Shown here: one piece after another, positions 1 through 11,669 of the stretch
How the letters are laid out: each line of letters starts with the position of its first letter
Position numbering within the stretch: position 1 is the first letter of the stretch
From: Trichothecium roseum
Taxonomy: Eukaryota; Ascomycota; Sordariomycetes; Hypocreales
DNA: 64,000 nt
NCBI GenBank assembly: GCA_026184415.1
Contig: CM047940.1
Coordinates: 558,001 to 622,000 of the forward strand
Direction: 5' to 3'
Program-made: the position numbers and the translations under genes
Notes under the pieces: model-generated
Seen by the model: the letters and a program-made list of their open reading frames with translations, nothing else
The model's database searches: none
Told to the model about the DNA's origin: nothing

Positions 1-859
1 ACCGGTCGCTCCGCAACATCAAGAATGTGGGTGGCAATACCAGCAAGGGCGATAAAACATCACTTTGCGACACATTGCCTAACCGTTATTGCAGGAACTT
101 GAAGCTCTTCTCGAGAGGGGCGTCATCGACGAGGGAATCTACGACAGCATTCACTCCTCTCTACCCCAGGAGTCTCCCCTTTCAGGCCCTCTTCGCACCA
201 CAGCAGGCGCTGCAGCAGCGGCTGCCTCCAGCGCCAACCCAACGCCCGCCCGCAGCCCGGCCGCCACCGCCAACCCAACTTCTCCTCCCACCCAGGGCTT
301 CTCCAACCTGAACATTGACAGCAACACCGCCAGCAAGACTCCCTCCCCCGCGCCGCCCTCGTACGAGCAGACTCCTCCCCCCGGCCTACCCGCCCGCAAC
401 GCCAAGCCCGTCGTCGCCCACGCCCGCGCGCTGTACCGCTACGACGCCTCGGACGCCAGGGACGTCTCCTTCGAGAAGGACGACAAGATCCTCGTGCATG
501 AGTACATGAACCAGGACTGGTGGATGGGCCAGAACACCCGCACGGGCCGCGAGGGCATCTTCCCCCGCAACTACGTCCTCGTCGAGCAGGAGACCAAGGC
601 TCCGGTGCCTCAGTACGGATACCCTGCCCAGCCGTCGTACGCGCAAGGGCCGCCGCAACAGAAGAACCCTTACGACTCGTCCGTGCCACCGGTGGCCATC
701 GCTCAGGGCGGCGGCGGCGGCCCGTCCGGCGAGGAACAAAAGGAGGGGCCGAGCAAGCTCGAGAAGCACGGGAAGAAGTTTGGCAAGAAGCTCGGAAATG
801 CTGCCATCTTCGGCGCTGGCGCTACCATTGGTGGCAATATTGTCAACTCTATTTTCTAG
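1..859 (+). CDS. SH3-domain protein of the Lsb1/Pin3 type, 5' partial
   Basis: The last part of exon 1 (1-26, reading RSLRNIKN) joins exon 2 (95-859) across an intron at 27-94, keeping phase and giving NIKN-ELEALLERGVIDE. The start codon lies left of the window. After a Pro/Ala/Ser-rich linker there is one SH3 domain, beginning near ALYRYDA, with the DWWMGQN and GIFPRNYV signatures. A Pro/Gln/Tyr-rich stretch and a Lys/Gly tail follow. This order (short helical head, one SH3, PY/Q-rich tail) is that of yeast Lsb1/Lsb2(Pin3), which bind the Las17/WASP actin nucleator and influence prion formation. The role in actin-patch or endocytic control is inferred from the family. An ortholog of another small SH3 adaptor is possible but less likely. 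Confidence 0.88.
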
Positions 860-1280
860 TGTTTTTATACGTCGACATCTATTGAAATGGGTTCACATGG
901 GCGTTCAGGATTATCACTGGCTTTAATGAGATGCAACAGGATATAGTCACAGTATGGGATAAACAATCATGTCGAATCAATCTACACGTATAGTCTCATG
1001 AAACTTGATATATACAATTTTATAACCTCATAATATCTTCCGAAGATTCCTTTATTCTACCAAAAGTTGAAGGTAACTTGTAACTTAATGTGCTGAAGCT
1101 CGCACAGTTTGGCACAGTGCTCATCATGTCCCACCGTCGCGGCACAAGGTTCGACGACGCTAGAGTTTTACACAATTAGCACTGTGCAACCATTGAAGAA
1201 AAAAGTTCATCGGCCTGCAATCATCGCCGTTTCACACACCAAGGAATAAGACAACCACCACTTACGCAGTAACATAAAAA
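860..1280. other. Intergenic, SH3 gene to CMS1
   Basis: This is an AT-rich 3' region followed by the CMS1 promoter and leader. I see no gene, RNA or repeat in it. Confidence 0.6.
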
Positions 1281-2330
1281 ATGTCAAATTCGAAGAAGAG
1301 AGCGGCAGAGGATGCCCCTACATTGAAGCAGGCCAAGAAGAAGAAGAAGAACAAGTCCAGCAATCCTGAAGATGAATCGCTCGACACGGAGCTTGGCGTC
1401 AACACGCTCTTCTCACGGATGGACAACCAGCTGCTCGCCGACTACCTGGCGCAGAAGACGAGCCGGTTCGGCAGCGAACTGAGCCCAATCGAAATTGCAG
1501 ATTTGACAGTAACCGGTAAGATTTGAAAGCAATGCTACTATTAGCAGTACTGGATGCCGAGAAGACTTTTTTTGCGCTCACACATCTTTTTCTTGATCAG
1601 CTGCATCAATAAGCGACACCAGTTCCTGGCAAGAAACCCGGACGCTGGAGAAGCTGCCAGGTTTTATCGAGAAATTCGCGGAGAAGCCAGAGTCTCTCAC
1701 CAAGCCTCCCAAGAAGAAGGGGGCGCCGCACACGCTCATCGTGGCAGGAGCAGGGTTGAGAGCGGCAAACATCACCAGGTACTGAGTTGTGACCTCTGCT
1801 TCCTGGGCAGGATTCTTTAGGCTAACGTGGAAGCGAAAAAGAGCCGTGAGAAAATTCCAAACAAAAGATAATGCCGTCGCAAAATTGGTGAGTGATGATC
1901 GCACGAGTTTGGCCTTGGCATATTCTATTCCTAACATTTCTTTCTCCGGTAGTTTGCAAAACACATGAAGGTGGAGGAGCAGGTCGAATTCCTCAAGAAT
2001 AAAAAGACTGGCATAGCCGTGGGAACGCCGGCGAGGCTGATAGCCCTGATTGAAAATGGTAAGAAGGCACAGACTTCAACATGCAACATGCACTCACCTG
2101 CCCCCCATCACTGCCCGCACAGTCCCCGGTAAAGCTAACAAGATGCAGGTGCGCTGTCCTTGGAAAACTTGCAGCGCTTGGTCGTCGACGCGTCTCACAT
2201 CGATCAGAAGAAGAGAGGGGTCATGGATATGAAGGAAACTGCCATGCCTCTTGCTCAATTCCTGGCACGGAAGGAGTTCAAGGAACGGTATGGGAGCGAA
2301 GAGAAGCCCCTGGCTTTGTTGTTCTACTAG
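1281..2330 (+). CDS. CMS1: CMS1-like ribosome biogenesis protein
   Basis: Five exons keep frame: 1281-1515, 1601-1778, 1842-1887, 1953-2058 and 2149-2330. The protein starts with a Lys-rich nuclear or nucleolar stretch. The conserved Cms1 blocks follow: TLIVAGAGLRAA, AVRKFQTKDNAVAKLFAKH, VEFLKNKKTGIAVGTPARL and LSLENLQRLVVDASHID. Cms1 proteins resemble a degenerate DEAD-box helicase fold and associate with the small-subunit processome (90S pre-ribosome), so nucleolar 40S biogenesis is the likely role. Exon 3 is taken to start at 1842, after an AAG acceptor, because a GCTAAC branch point lies about 15 nt upstream and this gives the family sequence. The earlier TAG acceptor at 1818-1820 would insert six unconserved residues. 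Confidence 0.9.
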
Positions 2331-2908
2331 TAGCATATACCTATAGCCAACACCATCGAGTCAATTCCAGCGTCTTTGCTTGCTTTGCCCTTTTGGATTG
2401 GAGTTGGCGATAGATAAGACCTGTCCAACTTTGTGATGAGAAGAACATGTCTAGGTTCAAGCTGAGAAGTTATATGATATAAACCCGGGCGGTTTACTCT
2501 TTTCATCATTCTCGCTTTCTTCAAGGCGACCGAGGTGGCATCACTCACTGGTTAGGTATGGAGGTATCCATAGGTACCTGTGTTTGTTCGTGCCTTCTGA
2601 ACGGGCCTCCAAGTTGTTCCTGCCTTGTCCTGACCGTTTGGATGCAGCCTACAAGCCAATCCATCAATGATTATTTGTCCTTTTTATTTTTTTAAACAAA
2701 GAAAGAAAAAAAACCTACTACGTTCTCTCGTTCTTCTTCTTTACACCAACAATAGCAACAATTTTCTGTGCTCCCAACTTTGCCCAATAGGCACACCCTT
2801 TTTTTTGGATCACTCGCCGCTCATTTCTTTTTGGAGTCTATCGTTAACTACGAAACACCCATTCCCTCTCATCTCATTCAACCTCTCTACACCTGGTCGG
2901 TGGCTGAT
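2331..2908. other. Intergenic, CMS1 to CFEM-like gene
   Basis: This holds the CMS1 3' end and the promoter of the next gene, with T- and A-rich runs near 2680-2710 and a pyrimidine-rich leader. No other gene is seen. Confidence 0.6.
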
Positions 2909-4889
2909 ATGATGAAGACTGCCCTCTTGGTTAGCTTGCTGGTCGGCCTGGTGACCTGTGGAAGCCCCGGAACTGAATTACAAGGTATATAACATCGACC
3001 GCCTCTTCTTATGATTCATCTAATTGCTTATGAAGGATGTGCTGGTGATTGTCTCGGAAGGATAACTTCTGACTATGCCGTTGACCTGAGTACCTTGTGT
3101 CGCAGCCTAAGCCAGCAAACTGTGCGTCTATCCATTCTCTTCGCCGAGTATGACTGACAAGATGTGGTAGGCCTTGTTTCGATGCCTCGGTGCTTCATGC
3201 CCTGGCCGTTCTTATGGCACGGCCTTGACATCTGTTATCGCTACTTGCTCAGAAAGAGGGACTGACATTGGTTTACTACTTCCAGCTCAGCTCTATCAAA
3301 CCGATTTAGTCCCTCGACAGCCTGAAAACGAAATCTCTATTCACTCCGACTCTGGTTTATCAGCCGCAAACACTGGTGGGACCAGCCTGAATCCTTTCAA
3401 AGACGATGTTCCGGGTGTCGTAGAACATCGAGCTAGCTCCAATGGTGTTCTTACTATTGTCATTCTACAACCGACCATGCCATCTGGTATATGTCCTAGC
3501 AGTTACAACCCCTGTGGTTCGAATCCAGAAAGCCCGTCTTCTGACGCGACTCAAGAACCCACAGATGTTCAACCATCAGATGAAAATGGTACCGGGACCA
3601 ACAGTTGTAACTGTGAGGGTAATGGTGAACCTACAGCACCAACTTACTTATGTGAGAGTCCATCGCCATCACCACCAACCTCCCCGCCACCGATCCAGGG
3701 ATCGTCGTCCAGTCACCAGTGGCCACCGAATGAAACACCGGAAACCTCCGACACCTCAGGTAGCTCTTGCTCTGGTGGTGACCAAAGCTCTTCTGAAGAG
3801 CAAGTACCTCCCTCTACCTTTAAACCCGATGATAGCGGCAATTGGGGGAGCACTATCTCAAATAGCCGTGGCCAACCATCTACCAGCCAGGCTAACGAGG
3901 ATTGCGGTACTACATCAACAGGCGTTAACAACGACAATTCAGCTAGCAAGCCTCCTGTATTTCCAACGACTGAAGACAATGGCAGAAATGATATGCCTAA
4001 CAGCACCTCTGATGCTCAGATGCCTAGCTCATATTCTGATGGGCTCGAAGGAACACGTACTGGTGCTGGTGATCAGCCCACGGGATTGCCTCCCACATAT
4101 TCGAGCGAATGCGACTCATATTCTTCTGGAAACGATTGCATCACGGTTCCCACTGATACGTTACCTGTTGTACAAACATCCGCACCTACACCGAGTGTTC
4201 CTACAGAATCGGACTCTACTGCAAGTCCTACTACCAACACTTATCATTTGCCGTCAGAGCCATCCACATCTACTAGCTCTATAGGCAATGTTTGTCATTC
4301 TTATAGTTCATCTGCTCAGGATCACGAGACTGAGATCGACTCTTCAGCCCATCTAATTCCAATTCCTACAGCTACAACTAGTGCTGAGACCAAGGCATCT
4401 ACAGACACAGGTGCGACCCGCTCAACTACCGTCACTTTCTACAAGGCAACTCCTCCAAGCAGTGCCGTTCTTGTGTCTGCCACTACAGATCCAACTGGGG
4501 AAGGGAATCCTACAAATGCCTTCTCAATAACCAACACCATCAGTGTTCAACCTACCTCCCCAGTCCACGTGACAATAATCGCACCGGATGAGGGGCGACG
4601 TATGAAAACTACTGTTCTTACTATATCCGAGAAAGACCCTTCCTGGCAGTCCATTGTCCCCGAGCTTATCCCTGGGAGTTCTATCCATCCAACCAATACG
4701 ATTACGGCCCGCAACGCCCTGAGCATTCGCCAGGTCGAAGACAACATGCATATGGAGGATGCACAGATGGACCATACAACTTTGGTGTGGCCCTATGATA
4801 TGTCTTCCAACAGAGAAGACGCAGAGGGTTCCGAGGCCATGTCCAGAGGAGGAAGCTCGTCTATCTCGATGACTGTTTGCTGCGCCTAG
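2909..4889 (+). CDS. Secreted Ser/Thr-rich protein with reduced CFEM-like domain
   Basis: Three exons (2909-2984, 3036-3121, 3171-4889) give about 626 residues. The N-terminus, from MMKTALLVSLLVGLV, is a clear signal peptide. Residues about 25-85 carry six cysteines: CAGDC, LCRS, FRC, GASC and IATC. The last three fit the CFEM pattern C-x4-C-x14-C, but two of the eight canonical CFEM cysteines are missing. The rest is a long Ser/Thr/Pro-rich, mucin-like region with scattered Cys pairs, suited to heavy O-glycosylation. Expected location is the wall or outside the cell. There is no convincing hydrophobic GPI tail before the stop. True CFEM proteins bind haem or act in host and wall contact; this one lacks enough cysteines to assume that. 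The model rests on splice phase, and the acceptor of intron 1 is AAG. Confidence 0.72.
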
Positions 4890-5505
4890 GTTGTGCTTAT
4901 GGTCTGCTGGGGGACGGTCCCCATCTGGACGATATGATTTACGCGATAAAGCACCATTCTACGAGCCAACAAGTTATTTATTGGACAGCATACTTTATTT
5001 ACAAGCTGGGGAAGGCTGACTTGATTACTATAGTAATATAGCAGGGCAATTCGCTTCGGAAAGTAGTTGATGCACAAGAATACACATTGCCAATTACGAC
5101 CAAGCAACTTCAATATTCCACTATACTCAAGACTGATTAAAGATTGCTTCGGTTGGAGATGTACTGCCATTTCTACTACCACTATTACTACTGGTAATAT
5201 ATAGTACAATCACTGCGAAGATTGCACCATTGCACACCTAGGTAAGTTTTGGTGTTGAAGCAGCAGAGAGTCCACTTGGGCAGTAGTGGCCCACCTCCCC
5301 GCATGAGGTGTCACAGAAGTGGGCGGGTAAGTGGGGCAAAGGGACCGGCCTCCAAAAATTCTTATCGAAAAAAGTTCAGTCCCTCGAAGCCAGAAAAAAA
5401 AGGCCATTTCCACTACCAGTCTTTTCTACTTATCCGGATTTTATTTTTACATTCCACAATTCTTTTATCTTTACCACTTAGACTATCATATCTTAATCCT
5501 GCGCA
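4890..5505. other. Intergenic, CFEM-like gene to NOP6
   Basis: AT-rich 3' region, then a CT-rich leader before 5506. No gene or RNA is recognised. Confidence 0.6.
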
Positions 5506-6665
5506 ATGAAGAGCAAGCGTGCGCGCGAAGCGACCGAGGTCGAAGAGAGGCCCAATGGCGGCGAACAGGCCGAGACGCCGGCCAAGAAGCGCAAGAGAGG
5601 CGACGACGCTGACGTCGAAGCGACGGAGGTGAAGAAGTCCAAAAAGGACAAGAAGGATAAGAAGAAGGACAAGAAGCCGGAAAGCCGGAAGGAGAAGAAG
5701 GAGAAGCGCAAGGATATTCTAGATCTTCCCGGAGATGACAATGACGAGGTGGATGGCGTTGCCGACCAAGAGGAGGGTGCTGCTACTATTGCTACTTCGA
5801 ATGGGGCCGAGGTGAAGAAGGAGAAGAAGAGCAAGAAGAAGAAGTCCAATGGTGCTGCTGATGCCGAGGAGAAGGTTGAGGAGGGCGATGACGATGCTGA
5901 GAAGGAGAGGAAGAAGAAGGAAAAGAAGAAGGCCAAGAAGGAGAAGAAGGCAGCAGCAGCAGCAGCAGCCACCACCACCAACGGCGCCGCCGCGATGGCG
6001 ATATCTGCCGAGAACCAGACCAACGGCGAAGACGTCATCGACTTGGACGAGACCACGGCCGCCGCCTCGTCGTCGTCCAAGCGCGGCGACCGCCATATCG
6101 TCTTCGTCGGCAACCTCCCCTTCAGCGCGACGGCGGCATCCATCTCGGCGCACTTCGCCAGCCTGAGCCCTGTGGCGGTGCGGTGCATGAAGAACAAGGG
6201 CGACGACAAGCCCTGCCGCGGCATCGCTTTTGTCGAGTTCGGCAAGGTCTGGCACATGCGGACGTGCCTCGACAAGTTCCACCACTCCATGTTTGACGAC
6301 AAGGTCTCGCCGGCCAGGAGGATCAATGTTGAGCTTACGTGCGTTTTTTCCCTCCCTTTCCCCCCTCCTCAATCCTCTCTCTCTCTCTTTTTCCCTTTTT
6401 CTTTCTGCAAATAAGTTTGAGATTACTAACATAAGGTCCGACTGACCGATCCAACAGCGCCGGCGGCGGAGGCAAGAACCAGAACCGTCAGGAGAAGATC
6501 TTTGAGAAGAACAAGAAGCTCGACGAGAACCGCGCCAAGAGGATCGAGAAGGAGAAGACAGCCAAGGTCGAGTCGGCGGCCGACGGCGGCGGCAACGACA
6601 CCTCGCACATGCAGGAGTACATGCATCCCAGCAGGAGGGCTAGAGTCCCCGGCCTGGGTCATTGA
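5506..6665 (+). CDS. NOP6: NOP6-like nucleolar RRM protein
   Basis: Two exons (5506-6338 and 6458-6665) give 346 residues. The N-terminal half is a run of Lys/Glu-rich low complexity (KKSKKDKKDKK and similar), typical of nucleolar proteins. One RRM follows at about residues 200-280, with RNP2 IVFVGNLPF and RNP1 CRGIAFVEF. The tail is basic and charged, beginning GGGGKNQNRQEK. Yeast Nop6 has the same build and binds pre-rRNA during early 40S assembly, so that role is inferred here. The intron boundary is supported by phase (ACC split 2+1) and by loss of coding character in the CT-rich stretch 6339-6457. Confidence 0.88.
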
Positions 6666-7571
6666 GAGGTAGTAGCTACTCCGTACTCAATAGTAGTCGG
6701 GTTGCCTTTTGCCTTTTGCCTTTTCTTTGGGCATCTTTTTTTGGCCCCGCCGCGTCTGCGCGTCGTTGCGAGTGTTTTCCCATCGGTTGCTTAATTTTTC
6801 GGAGAGGTTTGAATTTGTGTTGGTAACTGTCTCGAAATTCGCGTTGTACCGGGTTTACATGGGAGAAGAAGAAGGAAGGGGGAAAAATAAAGTTGATTGC
6901 GACATGGTAGATCAGAGATACCCATCAAGGAATTAAACATATCTGCACACCTCTTCTCTTCATTCGTGGCAAATCGTTCCGTCGCCAAAGAAAAAAACAA
7001 AAAAAAACTTGATGTGATTTGTAACAACAGCATTTATCTACAGAAATATGGGATATCCTTAGATTATATGAGGCAGGGTAAGAGAGCGTCAAAGATGCAA
7101 AAACAATTCCACTCAGACGCCAGTAGTAGCAAGAAATCAACCGCCTCGCATAACCTTGCAAGCTAAACCACGGAACAGCCAAGACGGATAGAGACGAGGG
7201 AGAGGGAAAGAGAGCTCAAAACCCGCTGCTCACGTGTTGGCCTGATTATGGAAACTCCCGAGATACGTCATCGTTATGGGTAGGGAACACAAAGCCACGA
7301 GAATACACCCCATTCGCCTTCCAAATTCTTCCCTATACTCTCTCTTCAAGGCCACATTCCGGAGCTGAATAGCAGATTGATCGTAAGTTCGTTGAATTTT
7401 CAAGTGTAGATGCTGCGGATAGCAGTGGTATTTGTTATTTGTCCGTCTCGTTTCGATAGAGTAATGGGGAGTTCGTGCTATTAAATTGCCACTCCGAGTC
7501 TAAAGGTCTGTGTCCCAAGGACTGACAGTCGTCGATGCCACACTCGAAATAGGGTGTTTTGCTTGCAAAGT
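6666..7571. other. Intergenic, convergent NOP6 / rac1 3' regions
   Basis: The two genes converge here. A TACTCCGTA copy lies near 6678, and T/A-rich runs suit 3' processing of both transcripts. The short open frames have no recognisable coding character. Confidence 0.55.
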
Positions 7572-8462
7572 TCACAGAATCGAGCACTTCGATCGCTTCT
7601 TCTGGGAAGGTTGGGGGCGGGGATTCAAGACAGCGCTAGAGAACGGTTAGCCGCCCATCGCCATTAGATCTCATGGCATCAGAGCATACCGAATGGCCTC
7701 ATCGAAAACACTCTTCAGATTTCGCTGAGTCAAAGCCGAGCACTCGAGATACTTGTAGGCCTTGACTTCCTTGGCGCAGGCCAGCGCTTGCTCGTAAGAA
7801 ACGGGTTCCATACGCTTCTGCCTCAGGGACTCAATGGTCTGAGGGTCTTCGCGGAGATCCAGCTTGGTGCCAACGAGGATGATGGGAATGTTTGGAGCAT
7901 GGTGATCGATCTCGGGGTACCACTGTTGTTTGCACGCATTAGCTAGACGTAGCTGACATCAGGGTGCTTCTGGAGTCATACCTTGGCCTTTACGTTATCG
8001 AATGAGGGTGGGCTGACAATGGAGAAGCAGATGAGAAACACGTCAGTCTGAGGGTAAGATAAAGGACGCAGACGGTCATAATCCTCCTGACCAGCGGTAT
8101 CCCAAAGGCCTAGGCTGATTGGCTTCCCATCAACCATTACGCTTGCCGAGTAATTGTCGAAGCTGAACCTCGGGTTAGCAGCTATTTATGACGTATTGTG
8201 GTAATCGATAATACTGACACCGTAGGAATGTATTCGCCGGGGAAGGCATTAGTTGTGTACGAAATGAGAAGGCATGTCTGCGTAGAAGATACATCGTCAG
8301 CGAGCGTTGCATCACGGGTGAAGCTCAAGGGGTTGCATACCTTGCCAACGGCACCATCGCCAGTCACCACACACTGCAGCAACGGTTAACATACAATTCT
8401 CAGGCGATTCTCAGGCGATTGGGATGACAAGCCTTCAACGATTGGACCCCGGGCTGAGCCAT
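7572..8462 (-). CDS. rac1: Rac-type Rho GTPase
   Basis: Six exons on the minus strand (8433-8462, 8341-8373, 8219-8277, 7982-8162, 7690-7922, 7572-7635) give exactly 199 residues, the usual Rac length. Visible motifs are the P-loop GDGAVGKT, effector loop YIPTVFDNY, switch II DTAGQED, the base-specificity motif TKLD, ECSALTQ, and a polybasic tail with the prenylation box CSIL. The block VSPPSFDNVKAKWYPEI separates it from Cdc42. Fungal Rac governs polarity and activates NADPH oxidase at the plasma membrane. The first intron has a GC donor (AAG|GCTTGT) because no GT site keeps the conserved VQSLK-CVVTGD strand. The other introns are GT-AG. Confidence 0.95.
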
Positions 8463-11400
8463 TTCTGCGACGTCTGAAGAATATTTCCTCGTAAAGTAGG
8501 ATTGATATAAGGTGACGAGATAGGGAGGATCACGCGAGGCAAAGAATCAAGAGGCTAGAAGAAAGGATGCGCTTCTGTGTCAAAGGCAAAGAAAAGAGAA
8601 ATCGGTAGCTGAACGACTGTTCTAACGGGGGGGGATGGTTTGCGGCCGCGGGTTGGGACTGGGGTTGTTGTCTGGTCTGGCTCCTAAAATGGGCGGTGGA
8701 ACCGTCGAACTCGGTAGCTGTGCAAAGGGTCGGTCGCTCGGTGGGTTAGACGCTAAGGAGGCCAAAAAAATAATAGCCAGGGTTGTTGAATGGTGAGGGA
8801 GAGGAAGGGGGAGAGAAAGTGAGGAAACAAGAAGACGAGAGTGAGAAAAAGGCAGAATGTACGGAGTACAACAATTGGTTTGGTTTCACGGCTGTATCAA
8901 GAACGGCAGCGTTAAGACTTTGGGACAAAACGATGAGACAGAAGAATGCGGGTTGACGCGGCAGCAGTTCAATCGCGAGAACCTAAGCTGCAGGGAGGTC
9001 TAGAGAGGAGTAGCACCGATTGCCTACAATAGGCAAGGGGATAAGTGTATGATGATAGCTTGCAGCAAAATGATCAGGCGTGAGGGAGAAGAGGCAATGC
9101 TAAATGGGATGATAAGGGCACTGTTACTTAGGTAGTAGTACTACGAAATACCAAGTACGGAGTACCCTACGGAGTACGGAGTATGGTACTACTGCTACCA
9201 AATAAGTAGTAGCGGCCTTGTCTCGTCCCCTGACCTTGCCCCCCCCCCCCCGTTCTCTAGGTAAACTTGCCAGTCGCAGCCCGCTTGCAGCTCATGCTCT
9301 CAGAGTCTCAATCAGTTGAACCAGCAAATGGAAAGTGGGGGTTCTTGTTGTATGTACTCCGTATGGTACTGTCCACTGCGGTTGTCTCTGGATCAGACGG
9401 GGGAGGTTGTACGGAGTACCCGTTGATTGAGGCAGCGAATAAAGGTCGAGTCCAAGGTAATCTAGCCAGGGCATATTTTACACCGTTTTCCTCGTCTTGT
9501 CCCGTTTGAAACGCTGATAGGGCAACAGGGCTCTCATTAGTATTTTCTTTGCTCTGTTGTTGCTCTCGATTGAATCATGGCAAACAGCTCTTCTGAAATG
9601 GAGATCTGCCCTTGATTGTCACTGGTAGGGTAGAGGGTTACAGTGGCCAAGGTGAAGATTCATGCACCTTAGCTCCATGTCCGTGCTCTGTCCTGGTTGG
9701 ATCGTTCCTGAAGTTCCTGGGCAGTTGGCTACCCGTCCCGTTTACTTTTACGCCATTGATTGGCAGCACCTCGGTTTGATTTTTTTTCCCCTGCCTCTAA
9801 CGGCTGAGAAACGGCACTGTCGCCCAGCGGCAAATGTTGGATATATTGACCAACCAGATAGACATGCCATATAGTATCCTAGGGATTGGCGTGAGCGAGG
9901 AAAAGAAGCAGACAAAAAAGGACCCTTTTTTACTACTAGTACCTCCGCGCAAAGGCGCTTGGTGGTCGCCATCAGCTGCGAATAGGGCCTTGTGGTGGCG
10001 TACGCCAAGCCAATGTTAGCGCCATCGTTCTTTTCCTCCGATGAATGAGTTGGAAGAAATGTTGCGAGTCTTTTTTTTTCGGCCGGGCGTGAAGAGACGC
10101 TTTGGGGCGCTTGTTGCTTTTTCCGTTTTATTACTGTGCCATTCTTTTCCCTTCTTCTGTTCCTCTCTTTTTCTCTCTTTCTTCTCAGGGGCTCTCGTAT
10201 AAATCATGTCATTTCGTTGATATTTGTCTCTTCTCCTTTTGCTTTGTTCGCTGTCTTGCCCGATTATTGCATCATAGCTCAATGGTCCGAGTGTCGGAGG
10301 CAACCGAGCTTCATCAGTCCCCGTTCGCTGTATCCACAGCTTTGGATTGACGGATATCAAGTTGAAGTTTTCAGATCATTGAAGCTCAGCTGGCAGTCAA
10401 AGTGTATTCACCACCAAAACGTGAGGATGCTGGTCAAACTTCTTGAGTGATTCAGACAACACTTCATAACAACTCTGCCATCTAATCACTGGCAGCACTG
10501 TAGCAGCCCTACAAACCACCCTACTTGCTACGAGGACTCCGTTCTAGTAGTTGCTCGAGCTCTGGGCGTGAACATCATATTAGATGCCGGCTTGTGGTTA
10601 ATAAATATGGGCAGCAGTTTGTGACTGAGAAGTGGACGAATGTGCATAGTTGATGCCAGTCTTCTCTCAGGAGCAGATTGATAAAGGCAAAGTCGATAAA
10701 AAATTGACCCGAACAAGGCTTACTAGTGCCATGCTTAACCTGAAGTCGCGGACCGTCAGACTTCCTTCAAGTATAGAACTACGGCTATGCAACGCCATTA
10801 ACACATTAGAAAAAACTTTGGATGTACGGAGTGCGGAGGGAGCATAAAGTGCACAGTTCCCACGGCGTTGTATATCACAAGTACTCCGTATGAGTATACC
10901 TGCCCTCTTATGGAATAATTTCAATATCGTATTCGCAAGGCAAATTAGTAGTAGTTCACATTGACCTCCACATGTTGTAATCTCTCCTCTGCACCTATTA
11001 TGTAGTAACTATACTGAGTACTCCGTAGTACTCCGTACTGCCATTATGCAGTCCTCGGAGATCTTGGCGTGTCCAGGAGCCCCGCGCGTGCACGTAACTT
11101 TTTTTTGAGGGTCAAGCAATGTATCTAATGTTATAGTAACCATAACGAAAGCCATGCAGTACCAACACTTACATGAATTCCGGTATTACTTCATACTACT
11201 ATTTTCTTCCTACTAGTATGCCTCTATCGATTTCGAGTTTAGTGAGCAGATTTGGCGGACTTCTGATTTCGTACTGGTCCGAAAAAACCGAGCCATTCTC
11301 CGGGCCGGCGTCGGTTGCCCCGGGCTAAGGTATGACGATGCGGGGCAACACCAAAGACGGATGGATTGCATCACTGATGGAGGTAGGAGGGTAAGGGAGG

Positions 11401-11669
11401 GGCAGCTTTTCTGGAGCTCTCCCAACTGCTCACAAAGCCTTTTGGGCAAAAGCGTACTCGAGTGTACGGAAAACACAGGAAGGGCGAATGTCAGGCCTCG
11501 GAACTCCGCTCAGCCAGATCCATTACTCACTCTTCAAAACTCAACCATCTCTCCACCCCTCCCCTCTTTCCCATTTCCTAGTTTCTTGCTCCAGCTTCAT
11601 CCCACGTTCTGTGACAACCCAAAGAAATCTATACCTGAAACCCTCGAAAAATCATCTAAAACCGTCAAA
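8463..11669. other. Long intergenic region between rac1 and sod1 (3.2 kb)
   Basis: This is the divergent upstream region of rac1 (minus) and sod1 (plus). It holds a poly-C run at about 9241-9250 and CT-rich leader sequence before sod1. TACGGAGTA-type motifs occur near 8860, 9156-9183, 9354, 9411, 10880 and 11020-11037. Short open frames in it (for example 10016-10360 minus) show low-complexity translation and no family signature, so none is called. It could hold long 5' leaders or non-coding RNA. Confidence 0.5.
9156..9183. repeat. Cluster of three TACGGAGTA motifs
   Basis: Copies start at 9156, 9168 and 9175, the last two overlapping by two bases. Imperfect inverted arms flank them (GGTAGTAGTA near 9131 and TACTACTGCTACC near 9187), so a hairpin is possible. 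Confidence 0.8.

Noticed and set aside
32..689. Several long frames overlapping the SH3 gene
   Set aside because: Arg/Pro-rich shadows of the same GC-rich coding region.
10255..10345. tRNA-like start ATAGCTCAATGGTCCGAGTG
   Set aside because: The D-arm resemblance is not followed by a proper anticodon arm or a B box, and no acceptor stem can be paired.
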